The position numbers and the translations under genes were made by a program. 64,000 bases of DNA from Methanosphaerula palustris E1-9c (lineage in GTDB: Archaea > Halobacteriota > Methanomicrobia > Methanomicrobiales > Methanospirillaceae), in the NCBI RefSeq assembly GCF_000021965.1, contig NC_011832.1:1364001-1428000 (forward strand). The letters are read 5' to 3'. How positions within the stretch are numbered: the stretch's first letter is position 1; every line of letters starts with the position of its first letter. Positions 1 through 9,634 of this stretch are shown here, one piece after another. The notes beneath the pieces were generated by a model. That model searched no databases, was not told the DNA's origin, and saw nothing but the letters and a program-made list of their open reading frames with translations.

Positions 1-392
1 AGATCCGTATCCTGGCAGATGAGTCCAAGCGAGCGACCGGTCAGATCCGAAAACTCCTCAAGGATACCCAGAAGGCAGTGAGCTCGGCGGTGATGGCTGT
101 CGAGCAGGGGAGCAGGGTGGTCGAGGCCGGCGTCCGGCAGTCGACCGAGACGGGAAATTCGATCCGGGTCCTGGAGGAGTTCAATGAGCAGTCTGCGCAG
201 TCTGCGACCCAGATCGCTATCTCGAGCAAGGAGCAGTTGGTGGGGATGGAACAGGTCGCGATCTCCATGGAGAATATCAAGACGGCGAGCGTGCAGAATC
301 TGCAGGGGGCCAGGGAGGCTGAGAAGGTCGCCAGAAATCTCCAGGATCTGGGATTGAAACTGAAAGAGATGATGAACCGATATCAGACCTGA
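1..392 (+). CDS. Methyl-accepting chemotaxis protein, C-terminal end (partial)
   Basis: The gene enters from the left edge; the frame is open from base 3 and ends with TGA at 390-392. The roughly 129 visible residues are the helical signalling hairpin and distal end of a methyl-accepting chemotaxis receptor: alternating Ala/Gln/Glu-rich heptads (AVEQGSRVVEAG, ISSKEQLVGMEQVAISMENI) typical of the cytoplasmic four-helix bundle that docks CheA and CheW. The sensor domain and any membrane segments lie outside the window. It is 19 bases upstream of a cheA-type gene in the same direction, so it is probably the receptor of this chemosensory cluster. Family assignment is firm; the ligand cannot be inferred. 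Confidence 0.85.
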   Translation, partial: IRILADESKRATGQIRKLLKDTQKAVSSAVMAVEQGSRVVEAGVRQSTETGNSIRVLEEFNEQSAQSATQIAISSKEQLVGMEQVAISMENIKTASVQNLQGAREAEKVARNLQDLGLKLKEMMNRYQT

Positions 393-411
393 TCGCCGGC
401 CCAGGATCACC

Positions 412-2745
412 ATGGACAGTCACGAGATCGAATTTTTAAAGAGGCTGCTGGTCACCTACCGCACCGAGGCTCAGGAGCATCTCGCCACCCTCTCTTCCCA
501 GCTGGTCGAACTGGAGGCCAGCAGGGATGACCAGGTGAAGTCTCGGGAGATCCTGGAACTGGTCTTCCGGGAGGCGCACAGTCTGAAGGGCGCCTCCAGG
601 GCGGTGAACCTGGTCCAGGTCGAGAGGGTCTGCCAGGCGATCGAGAGCGTCTTCTCGGTCCTCAAACAGCAGAGCGCCTCCCCGTCAAAGGAGCTCTTCG
701 ATCTCTTCTCTGAAGTCATCGACACCGTCAGGACGATGGTGGCGGCCGCCGATCCCCAGGTCCCCCAGCCCGAGAGTCCGCAGACGAAGCGGTTGATCGC
801 CCGTCTCGAACACCTGGCCAGAAACGTTGCAGCCACTCAGGCAGGGCCTGCAGCGAATGTCGCGACCGGGATAGAACCCCTGGAGGGAACGGCCGGCGGC
901 GGCACCCCGGGGACCCTCGAGGGGATCGGGCCTGTCAGAAAGGCAAAGGACGAGGTGGTGCCGGAGACGACCGTCAGGATCTCCGTCGATAAACTCGAAC
1001 GGATCCTCCACCAGGTTGAGGAGTTCCTCCTCCTGAAGCTGGCGGTAAACGACCAGTTCAGTGAACTGCAGAGGATCCAGGCCCTGGTTGAGTCCTGGAG
1101 CGACGAATGGACGCGCGTTTCCTCCGACCTCGTCACCCTCCGCCAGGTCACCGGTGCTGCGTCATCTGAACGACTTGAACGGGTCCAGCCTTTCATCGAG
1201 CGCCAGCTGACCTTCCTTGACTGGAACCACCAGTTCATGCGGTCCCTGGACGGGGGTTTGAACGGATCGATCCGTTGCATGGATCGGGGCCGGCGATCCC
1301 TCGAGACCCTGGTCGACACTCTCCTCGATGACATGCGGGATGTCCTGATGCTTCCTGCTTCTTCCCTGTTTGATTCATTCCCGCGGTTGGTTCGGGACCT
1401 TGCACAGGCCCTGGGCAAGGAGGTGCGGCTCGAGATCCGGGGGAGCAGCATTGCGATCGATCGCAGGGTTCTGGACGAGATGCACGACCCGCTGATCCAC
1501 CTGCTGCGAAACGCGATCGATCATGGGATCGAACCCCTCACAATACGGAAGGAGCAGAAGAAGACCCGGTACGGACAGATTACGATCGAGATCGAGCTTC
1601 GGAGCGGGAGACAGGTGGGGATCACGATCGCTGATGACGGGGCCGGCGTCGATCTCCCCCAGGTAAAGCGGGCGGCGGTGAAGGGGGGTCTCATCTCCGA
1701 ACGGGAGGCCGAGCGGATGAACGATCAGGAGGTGACCAACCTCCTCTTTCGGTCAGGGATATCGACCAGCCCGATCATCACCGATCTCTCCGGTCACGGT
1801 CTCGGCCTGGCCATCGTGCTTGAGAAGGTCGAAAAACTGGGCGGGAGCGTGACCGTCGAGAGCACCCCTGGTGCGGGCACATCCTTCCACCTGCTCCTGC
1901 CGCTCACCCTGGTGAAATTCAAGGGGGTGCTGGTCACTCAGGATAACCGGTCGTTCGTCTTCCCGATGGCCTATGTCGAGCGGACGCTCCAGGTGTCGGT
2001 AGAATCGATCGCAGCGGTCCAGAACCACAAGACCCTGCTGTACGAAGGGGAGTTCATTCCAGTGGTGAGGCTCGGCAGCGTCCTGGAACTCCCGGATCCC
2101 CCTATGAGGGAGGCACAGACGAAGGTCTCGATCGTCGTGGCACGGGCCTCGAAGACCAGGATCGGGTTCTCGGTCGACGAAGTCCGCAATGAACAGGATG
2201 TGCTCGTCAAGAGCCTTGGAAAACAGCTCTCGCGGGTGCGGAACATCTCTGGAACCACGGTGATCGGCAATGGGACACTGGTACCGATCCTGCATGTACC
2301 GGACCTGATCAAGTCGGTGTTGAAGCCCGGGGCCGGGGCGAGGTATGGCCGCGAGGTCGTCGTCGCCGGAAGGCTCCCCTCTTCCATCCTGGTGGCCGAG
2401 GATTCGATCACCTCACGGACCCTTCTGAAGAACATCCTCGAGTCGGCAGGTTATCGGGTGACGACAGCGGTCGACGGCCAGGATGCATGGAACGTCCTGA
2501 TCTCCGGGGCCTTCGACCTGGTCGTCTCGGATGTCGACATGCCCCGGATGAGCGGATTCGACCTCACCAGAAAGATCCGGAGCGATCAGCGGCATGCTGA
2601 CCTGCCGGTGGTCCTGGTCACCTCCCTCGACTCTGCAGGTGACCGGGAACAGGGGATCGAGGTGGGCGCCAATGCCTATATCGTGAAGAGCAGCTTCGAT
2701 CAATCGAACCTGATCGAGATCATCGATCGGCTGGCAGGACCATGA
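412..2745 (+). CDS. cheA: CheA-type histidine kinase with C-terminal receiver domain
   Basis: The 777-residue protein has, in order, an Hpt domain (about 1-110, phosphorylatable His56 in EAHSLKGAS), a dimerisation region (about 185-330), an HATPase domain (about 340-510, N-box LLRNAIDHG, GHGLGLAIV), a CheW-like domain (about 515-645) and a receiver domain (about 670-777, acceptor Asp707 in SDVDMPRMSG). A CheA fused to a CheY-like receiver is usual in chemosensory systems controlling functions other than flagella, such as FrzE or WspE. The long stretch at about 110-185 is low in complexity and replaces a clear CheY-binding P2 domain. The stop overlaps the ATG of cheB (ATGA), so the two are probably translated together. 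Confidence 0.93.
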   Translation: MDSHEIEFLKRLLVTYRTEAQEHLATLSSQLVELEASRDDQVKSREILELVFREAHSLKGASRAVNLVQVERVCQAIESVFSVLKQQSASPSKELFDLFSEVIDTVRTMVAAADPQVPQPESPQTKRLIARLEHLARNVAATQAGPAANVATGIEPLEGTAGGGTPGTLEGIGPVRKAKDEVVPETTVRISVDKLERILHQVEEFLLLKLAVNDQFSELQRIQALVESWSDEWTRVSSDLVTLRQVTGAASSERLERVQPFIERQLTFLDWNHQFMRSLDGGLNGSIRCMDRGRRSLETLVDTLLDDMRDVLMLPASSLFDSFPRLVRDLAQALGKEVRLEIRGSSIAIDRRVLDEMHDPLIHLLRNAIDHGIEPLTIRKEQKKTRYGQITIEIELRSGRQVGITIADDGAGVDLPQVKRAAVKGGLISEREAERMNDQEVTNLLFRSGISTSPIITDLSGHGLGLAIVLEKVEKLGGSVTVESTPGAGTSFHLLLPLTLVKFKGVLVTQDNRSFVFPMAYVERTLQVSVESIAAVQNHKTLLYEGEFIPVVRLGSVLELPDPPMREAQTKVSIVVARASKTRIGFSVDEVRNEQDVLVKSLGKQLSRVRNISGTTVIGNGTLVPILHVPDLIKSVLKPGAGARYGREVVVAGRLPSSILVAEDSITSRTLLKNILESAGYRVTTAVDGQDAWNVLISGAFDLVVSDVDMPRMSGFDLTRKIRSDQRHADLPVVLVTSLDSAGDREQGIEVGANAYIVKSSFDQSNLIEIIDRLAGP

Positions 2746-3797
2746 CCTCCCAGAAGATCCGGGTGCTGGTGGTGGACGACTCCGCGGTCTCCAGGCAGAT
2801 CCTCTCTGCGATCCTCAACGCCGATCCGTCCATCCATGTTGCAGGGGAGGCCCCGGACGGGGAGACGGCGATCCGGCTGGCCAGGTCCCTGCGACCGGAT
2901 GTGATCGTCATGGACATCGTGATGCCGGGTCTGAACGGGTTCCTGACGACCCAGCAGATCATGGAGACCACGCCGGTGCCGATCATCATCGTCAGCGGGA
3001 TCGAGGACCCCGATGAGGTCGGGATCATCTTTTCTGCCATGCAGGCCGGTGCCCTCCTCAGTCTCAGAAAACCGGCCGGCCCCGGCCACCCAAATCATCT
3101 GAAGGAGGCCCGGGACCTGGTCTGGAATGTTAAGATGGTCTCGGAGATCAGGGTGGTCAAACGCCGGCCAACGGTAGTTTCGTCGCCACCCCGCCCGTTT
3201 TCTCATCATAACCGGGGTACTGGGCGGGGTGCACCGGTCCGGGTGATCGCCATCGGCGTCTCGACGGGGGGACCGATCGTCCTTCAGGAGATTCTTTCTC
3301 ACCTGCCGGCGGGCTTTCCGATCCCTATCCTGATCGTCCAGCATATCGCGGCCGGGTTCTCTGAGGGGTTTGCCGACTGGCTCTCCCAGGTGTCAGGGTT
3401 CCCTGTCCGCCTCGCCACCGATCGGGCATCCCTCAAACCCGGGGTGGCCCTTGTCGCCCCGGATGGGTTTCAGATGGGAATCGACAGCGACCACGGTATT
3501 CATCTCGTCGACGCCCCGCCCGAGAATGGTCTCAGACCGTCGGTCTCTTTTCTTTTCCGTTCCCTCGCCCAGGTCTGCAGCGAGAAGACGGCGGCTGTTC
3601 TGCTGACCGGGATGGGGACCGACGGGGCAGCTGAGTTGAAACACCTCCGAGACCTGGGGGCGGTGACTGTTGTGCAGGATCAGAAGAGTGCGCTGGTCTA
3701 CGGTATGCCCGGGGAGGCGGTCAGGCTGAATGCTGCAGGATATATCCTCACACCGGCGGAGATCGCCGACCTGATGGTAGATCTTTCACAGAAATAG
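2742..3797 (+). CDS. cheB: CheB protein-glutamate methylesterase
   Basis: This 351-residue protein has an N-terminal receiver domain (about 5-125, acceptor Asp58 in VMDIVMPG) and a C-terminal CheB methylesterase domain (about 165-345). The catalytic triad is visible as Ser174 (GVSTGGP), His201 (VQHIAAG) and Asp294 (GMGTDGA). It removes methyl groups from receptor glutamates during adaptation, and phosphorylation by the adjacent CheA should activate it. The ATG overlaps the cheA stop by four bases. No cheR or separate cheW is visible nearby; they may lie to the left of the window. Confidence 0.95.
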   Translation: MTSQKIRVLVVDDSAVSRQILSAILNADPSIHVAGEAPDGETAIRLARSLRPDVIVMDIVMPGLNGFLTTQQIMETTPVPIIIVSGIEDPDEVGIIFSAMQAGALLSLRKPAGPGHPNHLKEARDLVWNVKMVSEIRVVKRRPTVVSSPPRPFSHHNRGTGRGAPVRVIAIGVSTGGPIVLQEILSHLPAGFPIPILIVQHIAAGFSEGFADWLSQVSGFPVRLATDRASLKPGVALVAPDGFQMGIDSDHGIHLVDAPPENGLRPSVSFLFRSLAQVCSEKTAAVLLTGMGTDGAAELKHLRDLGAVTVVQDQKSALVYGMPGEAVRLNAAGYILTPAEIADLMVDLSQK

Positions 3798-3937
3798 TGG
3801 TGGACTGATGTGGTGTGGGCAGGGTTTTCCGTGGATGCCATCGATGGATTCGAGCTGGTGCTTTCAACACAATAAAATGGATGGACGGTCAAATGGGTTC
3901 TTCATACGGTCAGGCGTGTTAATGAGGCGAACGTAGC

Positions 3938-5668
3938 GTGGAGTATGAAAATCTGGAGAGAGAGCAATCGATTAAAGTAGTGATCGTCGAGGACAGCCCA
4001 ACCCAGCAGGAGTATCTCCGGTACATCCTGGAGAAGCACGGGTACACCGTTTTTGCTGCAACCAATGGGCAGCAGGCCCTCGATCTGATTGGAGAGGTCA
4101 GACCGGATCTATTAATCAGCGATGTGATCATGCCGGTGATGAATGGGTATGATCTCTGCAGGGCGATCAAATCGGATCCGGCATCCCAGGAGATACCAGT
4201 CATATTGCTCACGGCCCTTTCGGACACCAAGGATGTAGCCCTTGCCCTCCAGTCTGGCGCCGACAACTTCATCACGAAGCCCTATAACGAAGAGTACCTG
4301 ATCCTCCGCATCCGGCAGATCCTGGCTCCGGAGCGGGCGCTTCGGATGAAGGACTGGATGCAATCCCCGGTTCCGGTCTCCTTCGATGGGGAGGTATACC
4401 AGATCTCATCGGACAGGGGCCAGATCTTCGAGTTCCTGCTGACGGCCTACCAGGTGGCGATCATGAAGAACCAGGAGGCGATCAGGGCCGAGGAGCGGTT
4501 GAAGGTCTCCTATGAGAATCTCGCGGTGCTCAACCAGATCATCAGCCTCTGCAACACAACCCTCTCTCTGGACGAGTTGCTGGAGTTGACCATACAGAAG
4601 ATCCTCAACCTCTTCGGCTTTGAATTTGGAGCCCTCTACCTGATCAACGAGGAGAGGACCTGTGCTCATCTCCGGCATCACGTCGAGACGATCCCGGTGG
4701 AGGAGTCCTATCTGGACCTGATCCAGACCCTCGATATGGGTCTGCTACCGAACCGGGGGGTGCTGCTCAACGGGATTCCTGCTTTCTTCACCATCGATCA
4801 GACGACCTTCTACGAGGAACGGGAGAAGATCATCTTCAAGGAGCTGGGTGCGAAGGCGTACGCCATGGTCCCGGTGAAGTTTGGATCTGAGGTGCTTGGC
4901 GTGCTCGCCCTGACCAGTAAGAACGAGCACGAGTTCTCTGATGTGGAGATAGGGATGTTCGAGTCGGTCGGGCGCGAGGTCGGGAGTGCGGTGCAGAAGG
5001 CGCTCCTCCAGGAGCGGGTCACGACGGCCAACGACGAGATGAGTCTGTACCTGGACATCATGACCCACGATATCAATAACGTGATCACCAGTTCCATGGG
5101 TTATGCCAACCTGCTGGAGGATGAGTTGACCGGGCCTCAGTATGAGTTTGTCCAGAAGATCCGGACCAGCCTCGATCAGACCATCGAGATCATCAGGAAT
5201 GTCTCCACCATCCGCCGGCTTCATGAAAAGCAGGCACGGCTGGTGCCGATGGATCTGGATGCCGTGATCAGAAACCAGATCTCACGCTTCTCTGAGATCC
5301 CGTTCACCTATCCTGGGACCGGGGTGATGGTCTATGCCGACGACCTGATCGGCCAGGTCTTCACCAACCTTATTGGGAACAGCAGAAAATTCGCCGGCGA
5401 TGAGGTCTCAATCACCATCGGCGTCGAGGAGGATGAGGGTGTTGTCGAGGTGACGGTGGCTGACAACGGGCCCGGGATCCCTGATGATCAGAAGGCCCAG
5501 ATCTTCGATAGGTTCCAGAAGGGGACCACCAGCAAGAGTGGCAAGGGGCTCGGACTCTTCATCACCTGGATGCTGGTGGAGGGGTATGGCGGAACGATCC
5601 GGGCTGATGACCGGAAGGACGGCCGGCCCGGTACTGCGATCCACTTCACGCTCAAGAAATTTCTATGA
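3938..5668 (+). CDS. Hybrid receiver-GAF-histidine kinase
   Basis: The 576-residue soluble protein starts with GTG, preceded by a GAGG ribosome site. Its order is receiver (about 11-130, acceptor Asp62 in SDVIMPVMNG), coiled linker (about 170-195), GAF sensor (about 200-350), H-box (IMTHDINNV, the form common in methanogen kinases) and HATPase (N-box NLIGNSRKF, VADNGPGIPD, GKGLGLFI). A receiver at the N terminus of a kinase means that its activity is set by another kinase, plausibly the CheA encoded just upstream. No membrane segments are seen. The output target is not evident. It lies 140 bases after cheB and may be expressed with the cluster or from its own promoter. Confidence 0.9.
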   Translation: MEYENLEREQSIKVVIVEDSPTQQEYLRYILEKHGYTVFAATNGQQALDLIGEVRPDLLISDVIMPVMNGYDLCRAIKSDPASQEIPVILLTALSDTKDVALALQSGADNFITKPYNEEYLILRIRQILAPERALRMKDWMQSPVPVSFDGEVYQISSDRGQIFEFLLTAYQVAIMKNQEAIRAEERLKVSYENLAVLNQIISLCNTTLSLDELLELTIQKILNLFGFEFGALYLINEERTCAHLRHHVETIPVEESYLDLIQTLDMGLLPNRGVLLNGIPAFFTIDQTTFYEEREKIIFKELGAKAYAMVPVKFGSEVLGVLALTSKNEHEFSDVEIGMFESVGREVGSAVQKALLQERVTTANDEMSLYLDIMTHDINNVITSSMGYANLLEDELTGPQYEFVQKIRTSLDQTIEIIRNVSTIRRLHEKQARLVPMDLDAVIRNQISRFSEIPFTYPGTGVMVYADDLIGQVFTNLIGNSRKFAGDEVSITIGVEEDEGVVEVTVADNGPGIPDDQKAQIFDRFQKGTTSKSGKGLGLFITWMLVEGYGGTIRADDRKDGRPGTAIHFTLKKFL

Positions 5669-5730
5669 CCAGGACCAGGTGAAAGGGTTTCACCCGGCCC
5701 GTCTATATCTTAACATTGAGAGGGGTACGT

Positions 5731-6018
5731 ATGGGTGTCTTCCGCTATGATTCAAAGTACGCTGCACCGACGAAGGAGCAGCGCGAACGGTATATGAAGG
5801 GGGAGAGTAAGGAGATCCACTTCGGGGAGGAGGGGGAGATCATGGTGATCGAGTACGACGAGGCCGCGTACCTGAAGGACGAGGTCGACGGGGTCAGGAT
5901 CCTCTTCACTGGTGTCGAGGACAAGGGAAGGATCTACGACGAGGTGAAACTGCTGCTCGATCAACATCAGCAGAAGGTCGACCCGCGGGAGTCGTTTAAG
6001 AACGCTGGCGATCTGTGA
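5731..6018 (+). CDS. Small hypothetical protein, 95 residues
   Basis: The frame begins with an ATG at 5731, eight bases after a GAGAGGGG ribosome site; an in-frame TTG at 5716 lies upstream but has no site of its own. The product is acidic, starts MGVFRYDSKY, and is rich in Glu, Lys and Asp without Cys or hydrophobic segments. I do not recognise the family. It follows the receiver-GAF-kinase gene by 62 bases in the same direction and ends just before a T tract, so it may be the last gene of the chemosensory unit and could be a small adaptor, but nothing in the sequence proves this. Confidence 0.65.
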   Translation: MGVFRYDSKYAAPTKEQRERYMKGESKEIHFGEEGEIMVIEYDEAAYLKDEVDGVRILFTGVEDKGRIYDEVKLLLDQHQQKVDPRESFKNAGDL

Positions 6019-6061
6019 TCGGTGGGGTGGGATCCGCCCCCGGTTATTCAGAGATGGATCC

Positions 6062-6068
6062 TTTTTTT
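6062..6068 (+). terminator. T-tract terminator after the chemosensory cluster
   Basis: Seven T residues follow a GC-rich stretch 44 bases after the 95-residue gene. Archaeal RNA polymerase commonly stops at such tracts. An AT-rich stretch with TATA-like sequence (about 6100-6125) follows before the next gene, supporting a transcript boundary here. Confidence 0.5.
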
Positions 6069-6244
6069 CCAACGGAGTGAAATCAAAGAATGTAAGTTCA
6101 ATGGAATTATATTACATCTCTTATATTGTCCTTCTTCCTGAGTCCCGTAAATCATCATCACCACGTCACGAGAATTTTTATCCCCAGCCTGATTGAAGGA
6201 GAGGTTGACGTCACCGTCGAGATCCCGATTCCGGATGTGATCGC

Positions 6245-8413
6245 ATGAAGGCGGGCGAGACCGATCTCTTCACCCTGTTCAACGGTACCAAGCAGTTCAT
6301 CATCCCCATCTACCAGCGGAACTACCGCTGGGAGCTGCCGAACTGTGAGGAACTCTGGAACGACATCGTACGGGCGACCACAGACCCGACGAGGGCCGGC
6401 CACTTTCTTGGGTCCATCGTCTATATCAACAACAGCAAGGTATCTCTCACCACCTGGATCCCACAGTTCCTGGTCATCGACGGCCAGCAGCGCCTGACCA
6501 CCATCTCCCTCTTCATCCTCGCCCTCGTCCGTGCCCTCCAGGTGCAGGACCCAAACGCCACCACCCAGCAGCTGATCAGTGAGTTCCTCCTGAATGAACA
6601 CTATGAAGGAGATCTCCATAACAAACTGGTCCTCACACGGATAGACTTTGAGACCTACCATGCCCTCCTCAACAACCGCGACCTCCCCCGGAATGCTTCT
6701 CCCCGCATCGTCGAGAATTACCGCTTCTTCGAAGACAGGATCCGGCAATCCCCCTTCTCTCCGCTTGAACTCTACGATGGCATCCGCCACCTCTTCATCG
6801 TCGAGATCGCCCTCGACCCCGATCACGATAATCCCCAGCGGATCTTCGAGAGCCTCAACTCCACCGGCCTCGACCTCTCCCAGACCGATCAGATCCGGAA
6901 CTTCGTCCTGATGGACCAGGACCCCCATGAGCAGAAGGTACTCTACGAGGATTATTGGTACCCGATGGAACTCCTCTTCGGCAAAGATAACCCCGAGGAA
7001 CTCTTCGACCGGTTCATGCGGGACTACCTGACGGTCCACCGCGACGGCAGAATTCCAAAGATGGGCGAGGTGTTCAGGGAGTTCAAGACTTATGTTCGGA
7101 CACAGGGCGAGTCATCAGTCCACGACCTCGTCATCGATATCCACCGGTTTGCCAGATATTTCGTCTGTATGGCCTGCGGAGAGGAGGAGGATCCGGCCAT
7201 CGCCGCCGCGTTCAATGACCTGAACTTCCTGAAGGTCGACGTGGCCTACCCGTTCCTCCTCCAGGTCTACCACGACTATCGGACCGGACAGATCACCAGG
7301 GACGAACTGGTCGAGGTCGTCCGGCTCGCCGAGAGTTATGTCTTCCGCCGGGCTATCTGCGGGATTCCGACGAACTCCATGAACAAAACCTTCGCGGCCC
7401 TCGGTAAGGAGATCCGGCGAGACCACTATAGAGAGAGTGTGAAGGTCGCCCTCTTCATGCTCGACTCCTACCGCCGGTTCCCCGACGATGCCGAGTTCAT
7501 GCGGGAGATTGAAAGGAAGGATGTCTACAACTCCCGCATATGCAGTTATCTCCTGACGAAACTTGAGAACCACGGGACCAAGGAGCCGATCGCGGCTGCC
7601 AACTACACGGTCGAGCATATCATGCCCCAGAACCCGAGACTCTCCGAAGCATGGCAGCGGGAGCTCGGTGACGACTGGCAGCAGGTCCACCAGACCTATC
7701 TCCACTCCCTCGGCAACCTGACCCTGACCGGTTACAACTCCGAGCTCAGCGATCGGCCGTTCGCCGAGAAACGGGACATGGAAGGTGGCCTCGGCCGCAG
7801 TCCACTCAGGCTCAGCGCCGGCCTCGGGGAGGTTGCCACCTGGAACGAGCAGGAGATTCTGAACCGGGCCGAGAGATTAGCCCTGCTGGCGGCCAGGGTC
7901 TGGCCGGCTCCGGATCCTCTCGTCAAACCTGAAAAATCACAGGGTGAGGACTCATCGAATGGAGGCCCTCTCAAACAGCGGTGGACAGAAGAGCAGTTTA
8001 TGCCCGTTCTCGAGGGGCGGGCAGGGGCTGAGGCCGTCGAGGTCGCCCGGTCGATCCTGGACTGGGGGGTTCGTCATACAACACATATCTGGTGGGGGGA
8101 GGGGAAGAAAGACGGCTCGTTTGCCCCGATCTTCAACTGGAAAGGGGAGAGTTACTATCCGGTCCTTGTATGGACCAGGGGAGTACTGGTCATTCAATTC
8201 CAGTGGCTGCAGAATCGGCCGCCCTTTGATGCACCTGAGAAACGGAAAGAGTTGCTGGACCGCCTGAACGCCATCCCCGGGATCGCAATCCCCGAGGATT
8301 CACTCATCTACCGGCCCGCACTTCCTCTCACAAAGTTCCTTCCTGCGAAGACACGTGAGGAATTTTTCACTGTCCTCGACTGGGTGATCAGCGAGGTGAA
8401 GGAGAATGTATGA
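6245..8413 (+). CDS. DUF262/DUF1524 (GmrSD-like) protein with extra C-terminal domain
   Basis: The 722-residue protein has an N-terminal DUF262 domain with the PIYQRNYRW motif (about 21-29) and the DGQQR nucleotide-handling motif at 79-83, then a DUF1524 HNH-type nuclease domain (about 450-530; EHIMPQN and LGNLTLTGYN supply the His and Asn residues). This pair of domains is known from GmrSD, BrxU and SspE, which cut or nick phage DNA by sensing modification. Residues about 585-722 form an added domain (ARSILDWGV, WWGEGKKDGSF, IQFQWL) that is repeated at the end of the next gene. Its ATG overlaps the stop of a possible 41-codon upstream frame (GCATGA). A phage-defence role is inferred; the DNA target is unknown. 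Confidence 0.85.
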   Translation: MKAGETDLFTLFNGTKQFIIPIYQRNYRWELPNCEELWNDIVRATTDPTRAGHFLGSIVYINNSKVSLTTWIPQFLVIDGQQRLTTISLFILALVRALQVQDPNATTQQLISEFLLNEHYEGDLHNKLVLTRIDFETYHALLNNRDLPRNASPRIVENYRFFEDRIRQSPFSPLELYDGIRHLFIVEIALDPDHDNPQRIFESLNSTGLDLSQTDQIRNFVLMDQDPHEQKVLYEDYWYPMELLFGKDNPEELFDRFMRDYLTVHRDGRIPKMGEVFREFKTYVRTQGESSVHDLVIDIHRFARYFVCMACGEEEDPAIAAAFNDLNFLKVDVAYPFLLQVYHDYRTGQITRDELVEVVRLAESYVFRRAICGIPTNSMNKTFAALGKEIRRDHYRESVKVALFMLDSYRRFPDDAEFMREIERKDVYNSRICSYLLTKLENHGTKEPIAAANYTVEHIMPQNPRLSEAWQRELGDDWQQVHQTYLHSLGNLTLTGYNSELSDRPFAEKRDMEGGLGRSPLRLSAGLGEVATWNEQEILNRAERLALLAARVWPAPDPLVKPEKSQGEDSSNGGPLKQRWTEEQFMPVLEGRAGAEAVEVARSILDWGVRHTTHIWWGEGKKDGSFAPIFNWKGESYYPVLVWTRGVLVIQFQWLQNRPPFDAPEKRKELLDRLNAIPGIAIPEDSLIYRPALPLTKFLPAKTREEFFTVLDWVISEVKENV

Positions 8414-8497
8414 TCGAACCATCACCCTGTATCGTTCCCTGCGGAAAGCAGATGATCTGGAGGAACTAGATAGTGTGATGTTAATCTGAGGAGACCG

Positions 8498-9634
8498 ATG
8501 TCACGTCCAATTTTTGTACTGAACGACCAGGGTTCGCTAGTCCCGATCTTCGAGAGAGAGTACGAGTCGGAGGATATCTTTCAGCAGATGCTCGCGAAAT
8601 TTCCGGAGCTCCTGCTCACTGGCGACGACCGGACACCGTATTCTGGACTGCTCCTCCTCACCCGGGAACAGGAAGTGCCGATCGAGACCGGAGGGAGCAG
8701 GGTCTACTCCCTCGACCATCTCTTCGTCGACCAGAACGGGGTTCCGACGCTCGTCGAGGTGAAGCGTCGATCCGACACCCGGAACCGGCGGGAGATCGTG
8801 GCGCAGATGCTTGACTACGCCTCGAACGGCCTGGCGTGCTGGAACGTTGAGGACCTCCGCCGGAACTTCGAACGGACCTGCAGGGAGATCGAAAAAGAGC
8901 CGGCCGGTGTGCTTGCGGAGTTCCTCGGCGACGGTGGAGATGCGGAGGGTTTCTGGATGCAGATCGAGGAGAATATTCGCGATGAACGGATCCGGATGGT
9001 CTTTGTCGCGGACGAGATCTCGGTCGAGCTCCGGCGCATCGTCGCCTTCCTGAACCGGCAGATGCGGTCGTCCGAGATGCTGGCGATCGAGGTCCGGCAA
9101 TTCGTCGGCGAGGGGGTCCAAGCGTTCGTCCCGGATGTGATCGTCAGACCGGCGGCGTCGATGGGCGGGCGTTCATCGAGTGCGGATACCATGCGACAGG
9201 CGTGGACGGAGGACCGGTTCATGACTGTGCTCGATGAACGGGCCGGCGCTGAGGCTGTCGGGGTCGCCCGATCGATCCTCGACTGGGGTGTCGGGCATGC
9301 GACCCGGTTCTGGTGGGGCGAAGGGAAGAAGGACGGCTCGTTTGGACCGGTCTTCTGTTGGAAGGGGACGGACTACTACCCGGTCTTCGTATGGAGCACC
9401 GGCGTCGGAAAGATCCAGTTCCAGTGGCTGAAACTTCGGCCGCCGTTTGATTCAATCGAGAGACGGAGAGAACTGCTGAACCGTTTGAACGAAATTCCCG
9501 GGATCGCACTCCCCGAAGACGCACTCGGCGGCCGGCCATCCTTCCCTCTCAAAGCGCTCGTGCCTGCGAAGGCACGGAAGAGTTTCCTGGCCGTCCTCGA
9601 CTGGGTGGTCGACGAGGTGAAAAAGGAAGCGTGA
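8498..9634 (+). CDS. PD-(D/E)XK nuclease-like protein sharing its tail with the preceding DUF262 protein
   Basis: The 378-residue protein starts at an ATG preceded by GAGGAG. Residues about 60-115 carry a restriction-nuclease core: Asp73 (SLDHLFVDQNG), Glu87 and Lys89 (TLVEVKRR), followed by a QMLDYASNG helix, the layout of NucS/DUF91-type and other archaeal PD-(D/E)XK enzymes. Residues about 240-378 are roughly two-thirds identical by eye to the last 140 residues of the preceding protein. The two genes are 84 bases apart and co-directional, so they probably act together, with the shared tail as a common recognition or docking domain. The substrate is unknown; a defence role is inferred. Confidence 0.75.
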   Translation: MSRPIFVLNDQGSLVPIFEREYESEDIFQQMLAKFPELLLTGDDRTPYSGLLLLTREQEVPIETGGSRVYSLDHLFVDQNGVPTLVEVKRRSDTRNRREIVAQMLDYASNGLACWNVEDLRRNFERTCREIEKEPAGVLAEFLGDGGDAEGFWMQIEENIRDERIRMVFVADEISVELRRIVAFLNRQMRSSEMLAIEVRQFVGEGVQAFVPDVIVRPAASMGGRSSSADTMRQAWTEDRFMTVLDERAGAEAVGVARSILDWGVGHATRFWWGEGKKDGSFGPVFCWKGTDYYPVFVWSTGVGKIQFQWLKLRPPFDSIERRRELLNRLNEIPGIALPEDALGGRPSFPLKALVPAKARKSFLAVLDWVVDEVKKEA

